Below, one piece after another: positions 46,388 to 54,812 of a DNA stretch of 64,000 bases (its first letter is position 1; each line of letters opens with the position of its first letter). Position numbers and translations under genes: made by a program. Under the pieces are notes generated by a model. The model searched no databases and was not told where the DNA came from. It saw nothing but the letters and a program-made list of their open reading frames with translations. The stretch covers positions 1 to 64,000 of IMG/VR virus record IMGVR_UViG_3300025889_000087; one strand, given 5' to 3'. The DNA is from a virus.

Positions 46388-48073
46388 ATGCCCCGAGCAG
46401 CAACAACCACCGATGCCCCGCAGCAGACCGCCCACATGGTTGTCGTCGGCCACTTCACTGGCCTGACCGACACCCATGTTGAGGTCACGTTCCCCGCGCT
46501 GAGCGGGGACCGCACCCTCTCCATTCAGCGCACGGATCTCCGTGCCTCCGGCTCAACCGGCGTTGCCGTCCCCGGCTCTCCGGCCCGCGCCGTGTCCTTC
46601 GCCTGCGCCGTCTGCCCCACCTGCAACAACGCGCCCGCCGACCGCCGCTCCGTGTCCTTCAGCACGGACAACGACGGAAACGAGGTTCGCACCGTCACCA
46701 AGTGCGACGGCTGCGACGGCAAGGGCCACATCAGCGACTTCGGCACTGACACTCCCGTCATCGACCCCGACCACGCCGACATCGTGGACCACCTGACAAA
46801 CGGCAACCTGCCCCCCGGCGCTGAGCCCGTGTTCCGCTCCATGCAATCCGGTGGCCGCAGTGGCCGCATGGACCAGTGGGACGTTGAAATCACGGCCCGC
46901 CCCCTCATGGCGATGACCCCGAGCGGCGTCCCCGTGCCTGTGTCCCCCCTGATTGTGCAGCACTTCAATGAGGCATACGCCTCCGACGACATGCCCCACG
47001 GCGCACCCATCGGACGCACCAAGACCGGCACCTACGCCACCGTGCAGCACCGCACCGCCCTTCAGCCCTTCATCGACCACTGCGAGTCTGCGGGCCTCTC
47101 CTACACGGCATGGGGCGCGAACCGCGGCCAAGACGCCTATGTGGACATCATGCTCGCGGAGAACGGCACCAAGGAAGAAGTGATTGCGAACCTGAAGGCC
47201 CTCTCCCAAGCGGCGGGCAACGGCACCAACACCCACCCAAGCGGTGCCTTCGGCATGAGCGGCCTCCGCGAGAACCCCGACGCCATCATCCGCTTCGGCA
47301 TCCAAATCCACCACACCTTCGACGGTGCGTTCACCGTTCGCGGCATCGCTGAGCGTGTGGCCTGCCTCAACGGCATGGTCGCCACCAACGCCGAGGACCT
47401 GCTCTCCGTGCAGCACAAGAAGGGCGTCATGGACCGCATCAACTGGTCCGGCATGGCCCCGCTGCTCGCAGACGCCGCGCTCCGCCTTTACACGGAGATG
47501 CAGAACGTCGTGCGCATGAACCTGCTCCCCCTCGCCCCCGAGGACTGGGAGGCTTTGCTCGTGCTCGCTGAGCAGCGCGGCATCCTCTCGTGGCCCTCGC
47601 TCGGTCAGCAGAACCAACTGACCGGCGGTCGCGTCTTCCGCGCCGCTGCTCAGGGATGGCAGAACCCCGCGCTCCCATGGGTCGCCGTGGGCGGCAACGA
47701 CGGCGATGTCGTCGGCAGCCTCAACCACGCGCTCAACGTCTTCACGGGCATCATCACCCATCAGGTCGAGGCCCACGACGCCCACGGTCGCGTGACCGGC
47801 GGGAAGGCGATTTCCGTGGCCCGCACGCAGGACATGCTTCAGCGCGTCCACATGCTGATGCGCGAGGTTCAGGACAACGCCGAAGCCGCCGCCAGTGCTG
47901 CCGGTGCCTCCGACGACGTGGGCTCGTGGGTCTTCCACCACGGCATCCCCATGCTCGCCAACGTGGCCCACGAGGACGCTGACGAGGGGCACATCCTCCC
48001 CCGCATCACCGTGAACCCCGGTCAGGACACCGAGCGCAGCGTGCAACTGCTCTCCGCCATCCCCACGGCCTGA
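46388..48073 (+). CDS. DUF932-family protein with DnaJ-type zinc finger
   Basis: The central and C-terminal regions match the phage/plasmid DUF932 pattern: IIRFGIQIHHTFDGAFTVRG, then RVACLNGMVATNAEDLLSVQ and HKKG. DUF932 has no established biochemical role. An N-terminal insertion holds two cysteine pairs, CPTCNNAP and CDGCDGKGH (CxxCxGxG), as in DnaJ zinc fingers. The open frame continues to a GTG at 46376 inside the promoter element; ATG 46388 agrees with a leaderless transcript from copy 2 and is chosen. Confidence 0.78.
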   Translation: MPRAATTTDAPQQTAHMVVVGHFTGLTDTHVEVTFPALSGDRTLSIQRTDLRASGSTGVAVPGSPARAVSFACAVCPTCNNAPADRRSVSFSTDNDGNEVRTVTKCDGCDGKGHISDFGTDTPVIDPDHADIVDHLTNGNLPPGAEPVFRSMQSGGRSGRMDQWDVEITARPLMAMTPSGVPVPVSPLIVQHFNEAYASDDMPHGAPIGRTKTGTYATVQHRTALQPFIDHCESAGLSYTAWGANRGQDAYVDIMLAENGTKEEVIANLKALSQAAGNGTNTHPSGAFGMSGLRENPDAIIRFGIQIHHTFDGAFTVRGIAERVACLNGMVATNAEDLLSVQHKKGVMDRINWSGMAPLLADAALRLYTEMQNVVRMNLLPLAPEDWEALLVLAEQRGILSWPSLGQQNQLTGGRVFRAAAQGWQNPALPWVAVGGNDGDVVGSLNHALNVFTGIITHQVEAHDAHGRVTGGKAISVARTQDMLQRVHMLMREVQDNAEAAASAAGASDDVGSWVFHHGIPMLANVAHEDADEGHILPRITVNPGQDTERSVQLLSAIPTA

Positions 48074-48110
48074 GCCCCACGATACGGCACGAACCACGGA
48101 GGACGGAAGC

Positions 48111-48635
48111 ATGAGCACCCTCAGCACCCCCGACGCGCCCGAGCAGGTCGTCGTCGTGTTCCGCATCAACAAGACGGGCGCGAGCCCCGACGGCATCAGC
48201 GGGCACGACCTGATGACCGGACTCCTTCGGGCGTCCCTGCCGCCGCAGGAGAGCACGGTCATGGCCCTGCTCCCCTATGTGCCCCTGCCCCCCGGTGAGA
48301 AGAGCCGCGACATGGTGGCGGCCCTCAACGCCAAGGGGCAGCGCGTGATCGTCCACTGGCCCTCGGTCATCAAGGACACGCGCCCGTCCACCATGGACGA
48401 GCACGGGTCCCTGCTCGCGGACATGCTGCACCACGGCTATGCCCCCGAGGTCATCGAGGCTCGGCAGGTGGACGCGCTGCGCCGCCGCGCCGAGGTCCCG
48501 ATGGACGCACCCGAGCCCGAGGCTGAGCCCGAGATTGAGGACGACACGACCGTCGAGGTTGAGTCGTTCACCATCAACGGCACAATCGGCGGCGAGGTGG
48601 GCTTCGGCTCCGGCTTCACGGAGGAATGGGCTTGA
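48111..48635 (+). CDS. Unknown acidic-tailed protein, 174 aa
   Basis: Not recognised. An N-terminal 110-residue domain with VVVVFRINKTGASPDGISGH and alternating strands and helices precedes an acidic Glu/Pro linker (APEPEAEPEIEDDTTVEVES) and a glycine-rich tail. GGAGGACGGAAGC lies before the ATG. Acidic tails of this sort are frequent in this operon. Confidence 0.65.
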   Translation: MSTLSTPDAPEQVVVVFRINKTGASPDGISGHDLMTGLLRASLPPQESTVMALLPYVPLPPGEKSRDMVAALNAKGQRVIVHWPSVIKDTRPSTMDEHGSLLADMLHHGYAPEVIEARQVDALRRRAEVPMDAPEPEAEPEIEDDTTVEVESFTINGTIGGEVGFGSGFTEEWA

Positions 48636-48925
48636 AGGTCGTCGTCGTGACCCGCATTGAGGGAGGCATCCCTGAGATTATCCACGTCAGCGATAGCATC
48701 GCAAACGCGAGGAAGGCCCTCGGTGAAGGAGCAGTGCGCCGTTCGGCAGACGGTGTTGGGCAATTGTGGGAAGAAGGGTATTACCTTGATTCTGATGTCG
48801 AATGGCGTGTCGATGAAGCCACCATGGACCCCGCCGCTTTTGAGCGGATGGGAGCGAAGCGGTATGGGGCTCTTTTCGCCTTGATGCTCGCAGCCCACGA
48901 GCACAACAAGGAGGCAGACGCATGA
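48626..48925 (+). CDS. Unknown protein, 99 aa
   Basis: An alpha/beta protein starting MGLKVVVVTRIEGGIPEIIH, with a helix rich in Ala at the C-terminus. It overlaps the previous gene by 10 bases and the next by 4, so it is translationally coupled. Not recognised. Confidence 0.68.
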   Translation: MGLKVVVVTRIEGGIPEIIHVSDSIANARKALGEGAVRRSADGVGQLWEEGYYLDSDVEWRVDEATMDPAAFERMGAKRYGALFALMLAAHEHNKEADA

Positions 48926-49377
48926 GCGCACGACAGGCGGTGACGATCGAGCGGCAGGACATGGACCTGTTCATGGACGCGCTCGGCTTCACCGAGGCCG
49001 ATGTCCCCGGATGCACGGAGGTGTGCTATGAGGCCCCTTACGGTGAGCAGGGATGCCGCGCCCGCATCTATTCGTCAATCAGCACGAACGACGGAACGAG
49101 TCGCCTCCTTGGGCGCGATGCCATCCGCGTGGTGTGCATCGACCCCGACGGCAACGTGTTCCTCAAGCCGTTCCCTCGCGTTCACCGCATAACGACGTGG
49201 AGGAAGAACCTGCTAAGCCGCATTGACTCCCTGTTCGCGGCACCCGAGGATTACGGGTGGACCGAACCCATCCCCTGCTCCTGCGGTGGCCTGCTGCGGG
49301 TCAAGCCGGGACGGCACGGCCCGTTCATGGGCTGCTCGGCCTTCCCCGTTTGTCGTGAAACACGGAGGGTTGCTTGA
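48922..49377 (+). CDS. Protein with C-terminal topoisomerase-type zinc finger, 151 aa
   Basis: The last 35 residues, CSCGGLLRVKPGRHGPFMGC then SAFPVCRETRR, form a C4 finger of the kind found at the C-terminus of type IA topoisomerases (CxC...GxFxGCSxFPxC), which binds single-stranded DNA. The N-terminal 110 residues are unrecognised. No topoisomerase domain is present, so this is a stand-alone DNA-binding finger. Confidence 0.72.
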   Translation: MSARQAVTIERQDMDLFMDALGFTEADVPGCTEVCYEAPYGEQGCRARIYSSISTNDGTSRLLGRDAIRVVCIDPDGNVFLKPFPRVHRITTWRKNLLSRIDSLFAAPEDYGWTEPIPCSCGGLLRVKPGRHGPFMGCSAFPVCRETRRVA

Positions 49378-49658
49378 TGGCGAAGCGGAGCGGATTCACC
49401 CCGGCGACGTGGGACTCGCTGCCCCGAGGAAAGGCCGTCAAGACCGCACGGCGCGTGTGGTTGGCCGTCAAGCAGACCACAGGCACCCCACCCACGTTGC
49501 TTCGATACATTCCCCCGAGCGTGACCGCCGAGGACGGCACACGCCTCAACACGTCCCGATGGGTGATTCATCACGAACACGGGAAGGTGCATCTCATCGG
49601 GTCGTCGGACCGGGTAATTGCGGATATAGAGAGCGGAGCCATGGAGGCGATGTCGTGA
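49377..49658 (+). CDS. Unknown protein, 93 aa
   Basis: ATG 49377 overlaps the previous stop as TGATG. The product has a basic N-terminus (MAKRSGFTPATWDSLPRGKA) and a beta-rich middle. Not recognised. Confidence 0.62.
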   Translation: MAKRSGFTPATWDSLPRGKAVKTARRVWLAVKQTTGTPPTLLRYIPPSVTAEDGTRLNTSRWVIHHEHGKVHLIGSSDRVIADIESGAMEAMS

Positions 49659-49876
49659 GCGTCAGCATCGGGCAACACTGGATAAACAATTGGACCCGCG
49701 AGATCCTCATCGTGACCGAAGTGCGCGAAGGCGCGACCCTCTCAACAGGCATCGTGAGCACCCATAACACGAGCACCGGAAAGCCGGAGCACTGGTCCCA
49801 TGGGTTCTTCCTTGAAGCACACAAAGAGGTGGGTTCATATACACCCGACGGTGTGGATGATTTGCCGGAGGCGTGA
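49655..49876 (+). CDS. Unknown protein, 73 aa
   Basis: The start is a GTG that forms a GTGA overlap with the previous gene; the frame continues upstream but only as an antiphase reading of the two preceding genes. The body is beta-rich (IGQHWINNWTREILIVTEVR). Promoter copy 3 lies within its 3-prime end, encoding SYTPDGVDD. Not recognised. Confidence 0.62.
   Translation: MSVSIGQHWINNWTREILIVTEVREGATLSTGIVSTHNTSTGKPEHWSHGFFLEAHKEVGSYTPDGVDDLPEA
49834..49856 (+). promoter_or_regulatory. Early promoter/operator copy 3
   Basis: TTCATATACACC then CGAC and GGTGTGG, inside the 3-prime end of the preceding gene. The element begins 45 bases before ATG 49879, leaving a short leader with a GGAGG site. 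Confidence 0.75.
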
Positions 49877-49878
49877 AC

Positions 49879-50121
49879 ATGACACTGTATCTCAATGACC
49901 TGCTAACCATCGTGAACGAATTGGGTTGCCTTCAGTTGGACCAAGTGGAGTCCCTGTCTGAAGGTAGCACCGACCAAGACGACTACAACCACAACGCCCT
50001 GCGGGAGATTGTTCGCGCCCTTCGGCGCATTCAGAACCGCCTCGACCCCGAGGGTGATGATGTGGTGGACCTGTGGGGCGACATCGCCCACGCTGAGGCT
50101 CTCATGGAGGTGGACGAATGA
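49879..50121 (+). CDS. Small helical acidic protein, 80 aa
   Basis: MTLYLNDLLTIVNELGCLQL then a helical acidic body (REIVRALRRIQNRLDPEGDD). GGAGGCGTGAAC precedes the ATG. It is the first gene after promoter copy 3. Not recognised. Confidence 0.65.
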   Translation: MTLYLNDLLTIVNELGCLQLDQVESLSEGSTDQDDYNHNALREIVRALRRIQNRLDPEGDDVVDLWGDIAHAEALMEVDE

Positions 50122-50369
50122 GCGCATCCTGCGACTTCAGCGATCTCGGCAACGTCGCCATGGAGAAGGTGAACGGGCAGCGCGTTGTGTGTTTCATGCC
50201 GAACGGCAAGGACACCGCCGAGCGTGATGCGAACCTGCTCAAGATGGACCGCCGACTCACGGCGTGGTCCGAGGAACGCGGATGGACCCGCGGCATCCTC
50301 CTAACCAACACCACGCGCTATCCTGTCCCCTGCGTCATTGTGCAGGTCCCATGGGAGGTGAGCGCATGA
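50118..50369 (+). CDS. Unknown protein, 83 aa
   Basis: Mixed alpha/beta protein (MEKVNGQRVVCFMPNGKDTA, then RRLTAWSEERGWTRG, PVPCVIVQVPWEVSA). It ends with the VSA tail created by the 17-base junction repeat. Four-base overlap with the next gene. Not recognised. Confidence 0.62.
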   Translation: MSASCDFSDLGNVAMEKVNGQRVVCFMPNGKDTAERDANLLKMDRRLTAWSEERGWTRGILLTNTTRYPVPCVIVQVPWEVSA

Positions 50370-50370
50370 G
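50354..50370 (+). repeat. Gene-junction repeat, copy 1
   Basis: GGAGGTGAGCGCATGAG occurs identically at 50354-50370, 50575-50591 and 51497-51513. Each copy is the Shine-Dalgarno site plus overlapping stop/start (ATGA) of a gene junction, and gives the upstream protein the ending VSA. Confidence 0.85.
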
Positions 50371-50590
50371 CGAGATTCACAACGCCCGTTGCTGCGGCTG
50401 CAATCGCCGCATTGACGTGAACGGACAAGTTCGGCGTCGAGGTTCGTTGGACTTCAACAACATGAGGCAAGTGCGCGAGGCCGCGAAGAACCACCGTTGG
50501 TTCTGCACGAATTACACGGGCGACTTTCACATCACCGCGACGTGGTATCACGACGGCACGGCGGAGTGGTATGTGGAGGTGAGCGCATGA
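50366..50590 (+). CDS. Small zinc-binding protein, 74 aa
   Basis: MSEIHNARCCGCNRRIDVNG, followed by NHRWFCTNYTGDFH, supplies a CCxC and a distant Cys/His, enough for one zinc site. Its start lies inside the first junction repeat and its end in the second. No further function can be read. Confidence 0.62.
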   Translation: MSEIHNARCCGCNRRIDVNGQVRRRGSLDFNNMRQVREAAKNHRWFCTNYTGDFHITATWYHDGTAEWYVEVSA

Positions 50591-50591
50591 G
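50575..50591 (+). repeat. Gene-junction repeat, copy 2
   Basis: Identical to 50354-50370 and 51497-51513; joins the 74-residue and 137-residue zinc proteins. Confidence 0.85.
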
Positions 50592-51000
50592 CGATTCGGC
50601 ACGAATGACCTGTGGCTGCACCACCGACGAGGTGCCGTGGGAGGACCGCGTTCTCGGTGAAGCCTGCGGCTGCACGTCCTGTGTGTCCTGTGCCCTCATC
50701 GACACGCAGGACCCGAACCCAAGCAATTGGCGTTGTTGCGCGGTCCAGTGCTCAGCAGGTCCGTCCTGCAACGCGGCTCCGCATCGCCGCAAAACCACGG
50801 TTCACGACCGCCGCGGCTATTCCTTTCAGGAGCACCCTCGCCGGGTGCTTTGGTTTTGCACGTCCCGGTGCCTCATGATCTACCTGATAAGAAGAGAATA
50901 CGTTGCCTTTGCGTTCGATCCCCGATGGGGCCATGGTCCAATTGTCGGGTTGTCTTCATATACACTACACGGTGTGGCTGAGCCGGAGGACTCTCAATGA
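50587..51000 (+). CDS. Cysteine-rich zinc protein, 137 aa
   Basis: About 16 cysteines in several CxC/CxxC pairs (TCGCTTDEVPW, CGCTSCVSC, CCAVQCSAGPSC, FCTSRC). The middle (GYSFQEHPRRVLWFCTSRCL) has the look of a treble-clef or FCS-type finger. Promoter copy 4 lies in its last codons. Probably nucleic-acid or protein binding. Confidence 0.65.
   Translation: MSDSARMTCGCTTDEVPWEDRVLGEACGCTSCVSCALIDTQDPNPSNWRCCAVQCSAGPSCNAAPHRRKTTVHDRRGYSFQEHPRRVLWFCTSRCLMIYLIRREYVAFAFDPRWGHGPIVGLSSYTLHGVAEPEDSQ
50955..50977 (+). promoter_or_regulatory. Early promoter/operator copy 4
   Basis: TTCATATACACT then ACAC and GGTGTGG, inside the end of the preceding gene. It begins 42 bases before ATG 50997; GGAGG lies in the leader. 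Confidence 0.75.
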
Positions 51001-51512
51001 ACATCTTCGTGCTCGACCAAGACCCGAACGTGGCCGCCTTCGACCACGACGACGTGCGCGTCGTCAAGATGGTGCTTGAGGCAGGACAGATGCTCGCCAC
51101 GAGCCTCCGTGCTCACGGCATGACCGACGAGGACATGCTCGCCGCAGGCATCGTCACCAAGGCAGGAACGCCATGGCGAGCCACGCACAAGCACCACCCC
51201 TGCACCCTTTGGGCCTCGGAGACCCGCGCCAATTTCGTGTGGCTCTCCCACCACGCCACGGCGTTGTGCGCAGCATACACCACACGCTTCGATCGCATCC
51301 ACGCCTCGACTGTCCCAATTTACCACATGACTCAGCACAAATGGCTGATACCTGACGGGCCGCTCACGCCGTTCGCGCTCGCTATGCCGGACGACTTCAA
51401 GAGCGACGACCCGGTGGCTTCCTATCGTGCCTATTACCTGTCGAAGCCCAACGTCCGTTGGTCCCATGTCCCTGTCCCTGATTGGGCACGAACCGTGGAG
51501 GTGAGCGCATGA
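50997..51512 (+). CDS. Pyrimidine-dimer glycosylase-like phage protein
   Basis: MNIFVLDQDPNVAAFDHDDV then VVKMVLEAGQMLATSLRAHG, THKHHPCTLWASETRANFVW and LSHHATALCAAYTTRF follow a conserved phage family that databases usually link to pyrimidine dimer DNA glycosylase (Pyr_excise/T4 DenV region). C-terminal ASYRAYYLSKPN and a terminal PDW complete it. It may repair UV damage in surface water. It is the first gene after promoter copy 4. The annotation of this family is by similarity, not biochemistry. Confidence 0.7.
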   Translation: MNIFVLDQDPNVAAFDHDDVRVVKMVLEAGQMLATSLRAHGMTDEDMLAAGIVTKAGTPWRATHKHHPCTLWASETRANFVWLSHHATALCAAYTTRFDRIHASTVPIYHMTQHKWLIPDGPLTPFALAMPDDFKSDDPVASYRAYYLSKPNVRWSHVPVPDWARTVEVSA

Positions 51513-51513
51513 G
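51497..51513 (+). repeat. Gene-junction repeat, copy 3
   Basis: Third identical copy of GGAGGTGAGCGCATGAG, joining the glycosylase-like gene to the next gene. Confidence 0.85.
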
Positions 51514-52123
51514 GTTCCGTCGGGAGGACGGCACAATGATCGTGAGGTATGCCTTTGACGAAGGCCACGAGCAATACGTCTATCCCGTCGTCTATGACGG
51601 CGTGTCTGAAGCGATGGATTGGGAATACACACAACGTCTGTTTAATGACGAGAAAACCCTCCCTTATCTCCCCGGAATCAGCAAGCGTTCGCTTGCTCAA
51701 CAGGCGAAGTGGTATCACGAGCAATACGAGAATGGCTTTCATCTTGGACTCGCTCTTCGGATGCGAGGGCACAAGAAAAGGAAGATTGTGGGAATGGAAT
51801 ACCCTACCGACAAGAAGGGAAACAGAACGTCTTGGTCGAAAGTCTTGGTGTATTCGATGACGGTCCGTGAAATGACGCGGAAGGCGGAGCGTTTCGCCAC
51901 CGCCTTCAACCGTCTAAACAAGGTCTTGGTGGCCGAGGTGTATGGCCCGTTGAACGTGACTGAATACCCCGGAGCCCCCGCGGAGAATTGCTACGAGGTG
52001 GGCGTCCAATTCACGACGAAATACAGGCTCGGTCATTTGCAGCCCCGCCCCTCGTTCAAATTGAGCCTGCTTGAAGGGTGCGATTGGTTGGATAATTTCT
52101 ACGGTCGTCGGGAGGTGGTCTAA
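51509..52123 (+). CDS. Unknown protein, 204 aa
   Basis: Not recognised. A compact alpha/beta protein with a Trp/Tyr-rich N-terminal half (EQYVYPVVYDGVSEAMDWEY) and basic helical middle (RMRGHKKRKIVGMEYPTDKK). The ATG lies in the third junction repeat. Confidence 0.62.
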   Translation: MRFRREDGTMIVRYAFDEGHEQYVYPVVYDGVSEAMDWEYTQRLFNDEKTLPYLPGISKRSLAQQAKWYHEQYENGFHLGLALRMRGHKKRKIVGMEYPTDKKGNRTSWSKVLVYSMTVREMTRKAERFATAFNRLNKVLVAEVYGPLNVTEYPGAPAENCYEVGVQFTTKYRLGHLQPRPSFKLSLLEGCDWLDNFYGRREVV

Positions 52124-52357
52124 GTGATTGGTGATGAATGGCGGGAGCCTTGGTGGATGAGCGAGGAAGCGTCCGACGCCAACGTCCCCGAGGGCGACAT
52201 GAGGACCGCTGAAGAGAAGGCCGAGGACGACGAGGCCAACGCCGATCCTCACCACTGCTGCGGTGGCTATTCCCAGTGGTGCTCCTGCACCCAACCCAAT
52301 TTCTCCATGAGCGTATCAACGTGGGGCTATTCCTTTTGGCAATTCACGGAGGCTTGA
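52124..52357 (+). CDS. Small acidic Cys-containing protein, 77 aa
   Basis: A GTG start directly abuts the previous TAA. The N-terminus is acidic (MIGDEWREPWWMSEEASDAN); the C-terminal half has HHCCGGYSQWCSCTQPNF, enough for a metal site. Not recognised. Confidence 0.58.
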   Translation: MIGDEWREPWWMSEEASDANVPEGDMRTAEEKAEDDEANADPHHCCGGYSQWCSCTQPNFSMSVSTWGYSFWQFTEA

Positions 52358-52359
52358 GC

Positions 52360-53706
52360 ATGAAGGCATACCAATGGCAGAAGGAGGCACTGGAAGCGTG
52401 GAAGGAGAGCAAAGGGCGGATGACCGTTGCTGCCGTGACCGGAGCAGGAAAGACGCACTTCGCTGATATGGTGGTTCAGCACGAATCACGGAGGTTCGGC
52501 AGGAAGGATTACCTGTGCGTCCACGTCGTGGTGCCGACCCGTGCCCTCATGGAGCAGTGGCGGGACGCTATCGACGCCGCGTTTGTCCCTGACGCGAAGC
52601 CGCAAAAGCGCATTGGGCGAACAGGCGGTGGCTCGATCGAGGGGTGGCCGAATTGCGTCGTCTATGAGCGGGTGGTTCAGTGGAACATCGTGAGCCTCAA
52701 CGCCATGCGCGAAGGAAAGCACACATGGGCTCCTTACGACGCCGACAATCTCGTGATTGTGGATGAATGCCACAACCTGCGCGGGGAGAAGAGCAGCCGT
52801 GCCCTCGACAACATCCCCGAGGACGCGAAGGTGCTCGGCCTCTCCGCCACGCCCCATCCCTCTCCTGAAGCGGCACAAATCGTGGAGCGACTGTGTGGCC
52901 CCATCGGCTATCGGTATCGGTATGCTCAGGCCCTTCAAGACGGCGTTATCCCACCGTTCGTGCTGAAAGCCGTGGCCCTGCCGCTGAGCCCGGAGGAACG
53001 GTCCGAGGTGGCCTCCATCACGGACACGCTGAAGTCCGTCATGCGCTCAGCCGACCGGGAATACGGTGCCGAGAGGAACCGCCTGCTCGCTATCGCCAAG
53101 GCATGTGGTCTCAAGAGGAAGCGTGTGCTCAACGCCGCTCGATCTCGCATCCACATGGCCCTTCGTGTCGTGAACCACCATGGGGCCGACGTGCCGACCA
53201 TGCTCTTTCACAACACCACCGAAGCGGTGGACCGGCTCGCTGAATTGTCGCACCATCTCAACCCGGCGGTGTATCATAGCAACCTGAGCGGGGACAGTCC
53301 CTTTGCTGATTTGGAGGATTTCGTGTCAGGCACCACGAACCACCTGTATTCGTGCCTCGCGCTCACTGAGGGGTTCAACGTGCCCCGAGTCAAGGTGGCG
53401 ATTATGATGAGCGGCCCCAACGCGCCGCTGAAGCGTATTCAGACGCTCGGTCGGTGCCTCCGTGGGCGCAGTGATGAGCCAAACATCATCTATTTCTTTT
53501 ACATCAAGGGAACCAAGGACGAGGACGGCCTGCACAACCTGTTGATGGAAGGCGACATCCCTCCCGAAGTCGTTGAGCATTACGCCATGAACGACGAATG
53601 GATGGAGCCAACGGGTCCTCCCGCAGTGGCGAGGAATTGGTGGCAACAATTGTGCGACGACGTGGACAACATGACCGCCGACGACTTCTTCGCAGACTGG
53701 GAATGA
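52360..53706 (+). CDS. SF2 DNA/RNA helicase (XPB/UvsW-like)
   Basis: Domain 1 has TGAGKT (27-32, motif I), IVDECHN (DECH box at 135-138) and LSATPHP (motif III). Domain 2 has TEGFNVPRVKVAIM (motif V) and QTLGRCLRGRS (motif VI, ending in the arginine finger). It is short (448 residues) and without extra domains, like phage UvsW or archaeal XPB-type repair helicases. ATG at 52360 removes a 28-codon extension that overlaps the previous gene. Complements the SF1 helicase. Confidence 0.9.
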   Translation: MKAYQWQKEALEAWKESKGRMTVAAVTGAGKTHFADMVVQHESRRFGRKDYLCVHVVVPTRALMEQWRDAIDAAFVPDAKPQKRIGRTGGGSIEGWPNCVVYERVVQWNIVSLNAMREGKHTWAPYDADNLVIVDECHNLRGEKSSRALDNIPEDAKVLGLSATPHPSPEAAQIVERLCGPIGYRYRYAQALQDGVIPPFVLKAVALPLSPEERSEVASITDTLKSVMRSADREYGAERNRLLAIAKACGLKRKRVLNAARSRIHMALRVVNHHGADVPTMLFHNTTEAVDRLAELSHHLNPAVYHSNLSGDSPFADLEDFVSGTTNHLYSCLALTEGFNVPRVKVAIMMSGPNAPLKRIQTLGRCLRGRSDEPNIIYFFYIKGTKDEDGLHNLLMEGDIPPEVVEHYAMNDEWMEPTGPPAVARNWWQQLCDDVDNMTADDFFADWE

Positions 53707-53757
53707 ACGATGCTTCCTTTATCACCCCCACCCCCTTCGGATAGGACAGTGAGCAAT

Positions 53758-54180
53758 ATGGCGAACAGGAAAGCACCAACCAAGATCAACCGGAAGAAAT
53801 TGAAGGCCCTGATGGCTGAGAACGAGTCCATGGGGGCAGGACACATCGCCCGCCTCTATTTGGACTCGCTCGGGAAGAAGGCCGACCGACCGAAGCATCA
53901 GTCGGTCTACAACCTCGTGCGCGAATTGCGCGGTGACGCCTTCAAGAGCCCCGTGAAGCCCACGAAGGACAACCCATACGCCCCGGACGCCAAAACGAAG
54001 GCCATGGAGGATGTGCCGTTCGTGACGGCGCGGGAACTGTTGGCGGCTCGCACGGTCAAGGAGGAAGACCCTTACGCCAACGACCCAATCATCATCAACC
54101 TGCGCTCGCGCATCGCTCATTACGAGCACGTCGTCGCTGACCTGAAGAATGCACTGCGCCTCATCATTAAGCACAAGTGA
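53758..54180 (+). CDS. Basic, possibly HTH-containing protein, 140 aa
   Basis: MANRKAPTKINRKKLKALMA then ENESMGAGHIARLYLDSLGK form a basic N-terminus and a helix-turn-helix-like segment. The C-terminus is a coiled coil (NLRSRIAHYEHVVADLKNAL). ATG 53758 follows GGACAGTGAGCA; the frame also opens at 53710. A small DNA-binding dimer is likely; no family identified. Confidence 0.6.
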   Translation: MANRKAPTKINRKKLKALMAENESMGAGHIARLYLDSLGKKADRPKHQSVYNLVRELRGDAFKSPVKPTKDNPYAPDAKTKAMEDVPFVTARELLAARTVKEEDPYANDPIIINLRSRIAHYEHVVADLKNALRLIIKHK

Positions 54181-54189
54181 GGGAGAATT

Positions 54190-54537
54190 GTGCATCCATT
54201 CCTCGCCCGATACCGGAAGGCGTTCGATGTCGTCATGGGCGCGAGCACACGTCGTGTGCGCGACTGGGAGGACATCATCAAGGAATTGCACGCCGATCGC
54301 GGTGCGCTGCTTGGCTCCGAGCGGTTCTCGGAGATGGGCGGTGTCGAACGTGCCCGCGCCCTTCGTGCGGTGGACGATGAAATCGCCTCGGCCTATGCGA
54401 CCATCGAGGCCATTCTTCAGGACAGGGAGCGGGTGCTCCGTGTCCCACGTCGCTTCCGCCATCGGGCGCGTTCCATCAGAAGGAAAGCGATTCAGGCTGA
54501 GGATGAAGTGACCGGACTCAAGGTTGGTGATGAATGA
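54190..54537 (+). CDS. Helical basic protein, 115 aa
   Basis: Starts with GTG after GGGAGAATT. Almost entirely helical with a heptad-like stretch (RARALRAVDDEIASAYATIE) and a basic C-terminus (RVPRRFRHRARSIRRKA). Not recognised. Confidence 0.6.
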   Translation: MHPFLARYRKAFDVVMGASTRRVRDWEDIIKELHADRGALLGSERFSEMGGVERARALRAVDDEIASAYATIEAILQDRERVLRVPRRFRHRARSIRRKAIQAEDEVTGLKVGDE

Positions 54538-54812
54538 TGCAAGATTGGGGTATTCGATACGAGAGCGACACGAGCGGCTTCATGCTGAGCCTGAGCGGAC
54601 CGCTTGGAGGTGGTTGGCACAGTGCTCTCATGGAGGTGGATGGAGGATTGCTGAGCCCGGAGGTCGAAGCGGTCGCCCGCGAGATTTTGGAGGAACAGGG
54701 ATTCTATCGCCCTCACGACAATTGGACGTGGGAACCCGTGAACACGGTCTACATGAAGAAGTCCACGATTTATCACGAATTGCGCGTTAGGAAGGTGCCG
54801 CAGGATGACTGA
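54534..54812 (+). CDS. Unknown protein, 92 aa
   Basis: ATG overlaps the preceding stop. An alpha/beta protein with GPLGGGWHSALMEVDGGLLS and a terminal basic segment. Not recognised. Confidence 0.6.
   Translation: MMQDWGIRYESDTSGFMLSLSGPLGGGWHSALMEVDGGLLSPEVEAVAREILEEQGFYRPHDNWTWEPVNTVYMKKSTIYHELRVRKVPQDD

Noticed and set aside
46281-46482. Short GTG frame beginning after GGAGGGTTTAA
   Set aside because: It would run through the hairpin, promoter copy 2 and into the DUF932 gene in another frame; no similarity.
46553-48262. Long minus-strand frame opposite the DUF932 gene
   Set aside because: Low-complexity Val/Gly/His product with no motifs; the plus-strand gene has family signatures and a promoter.
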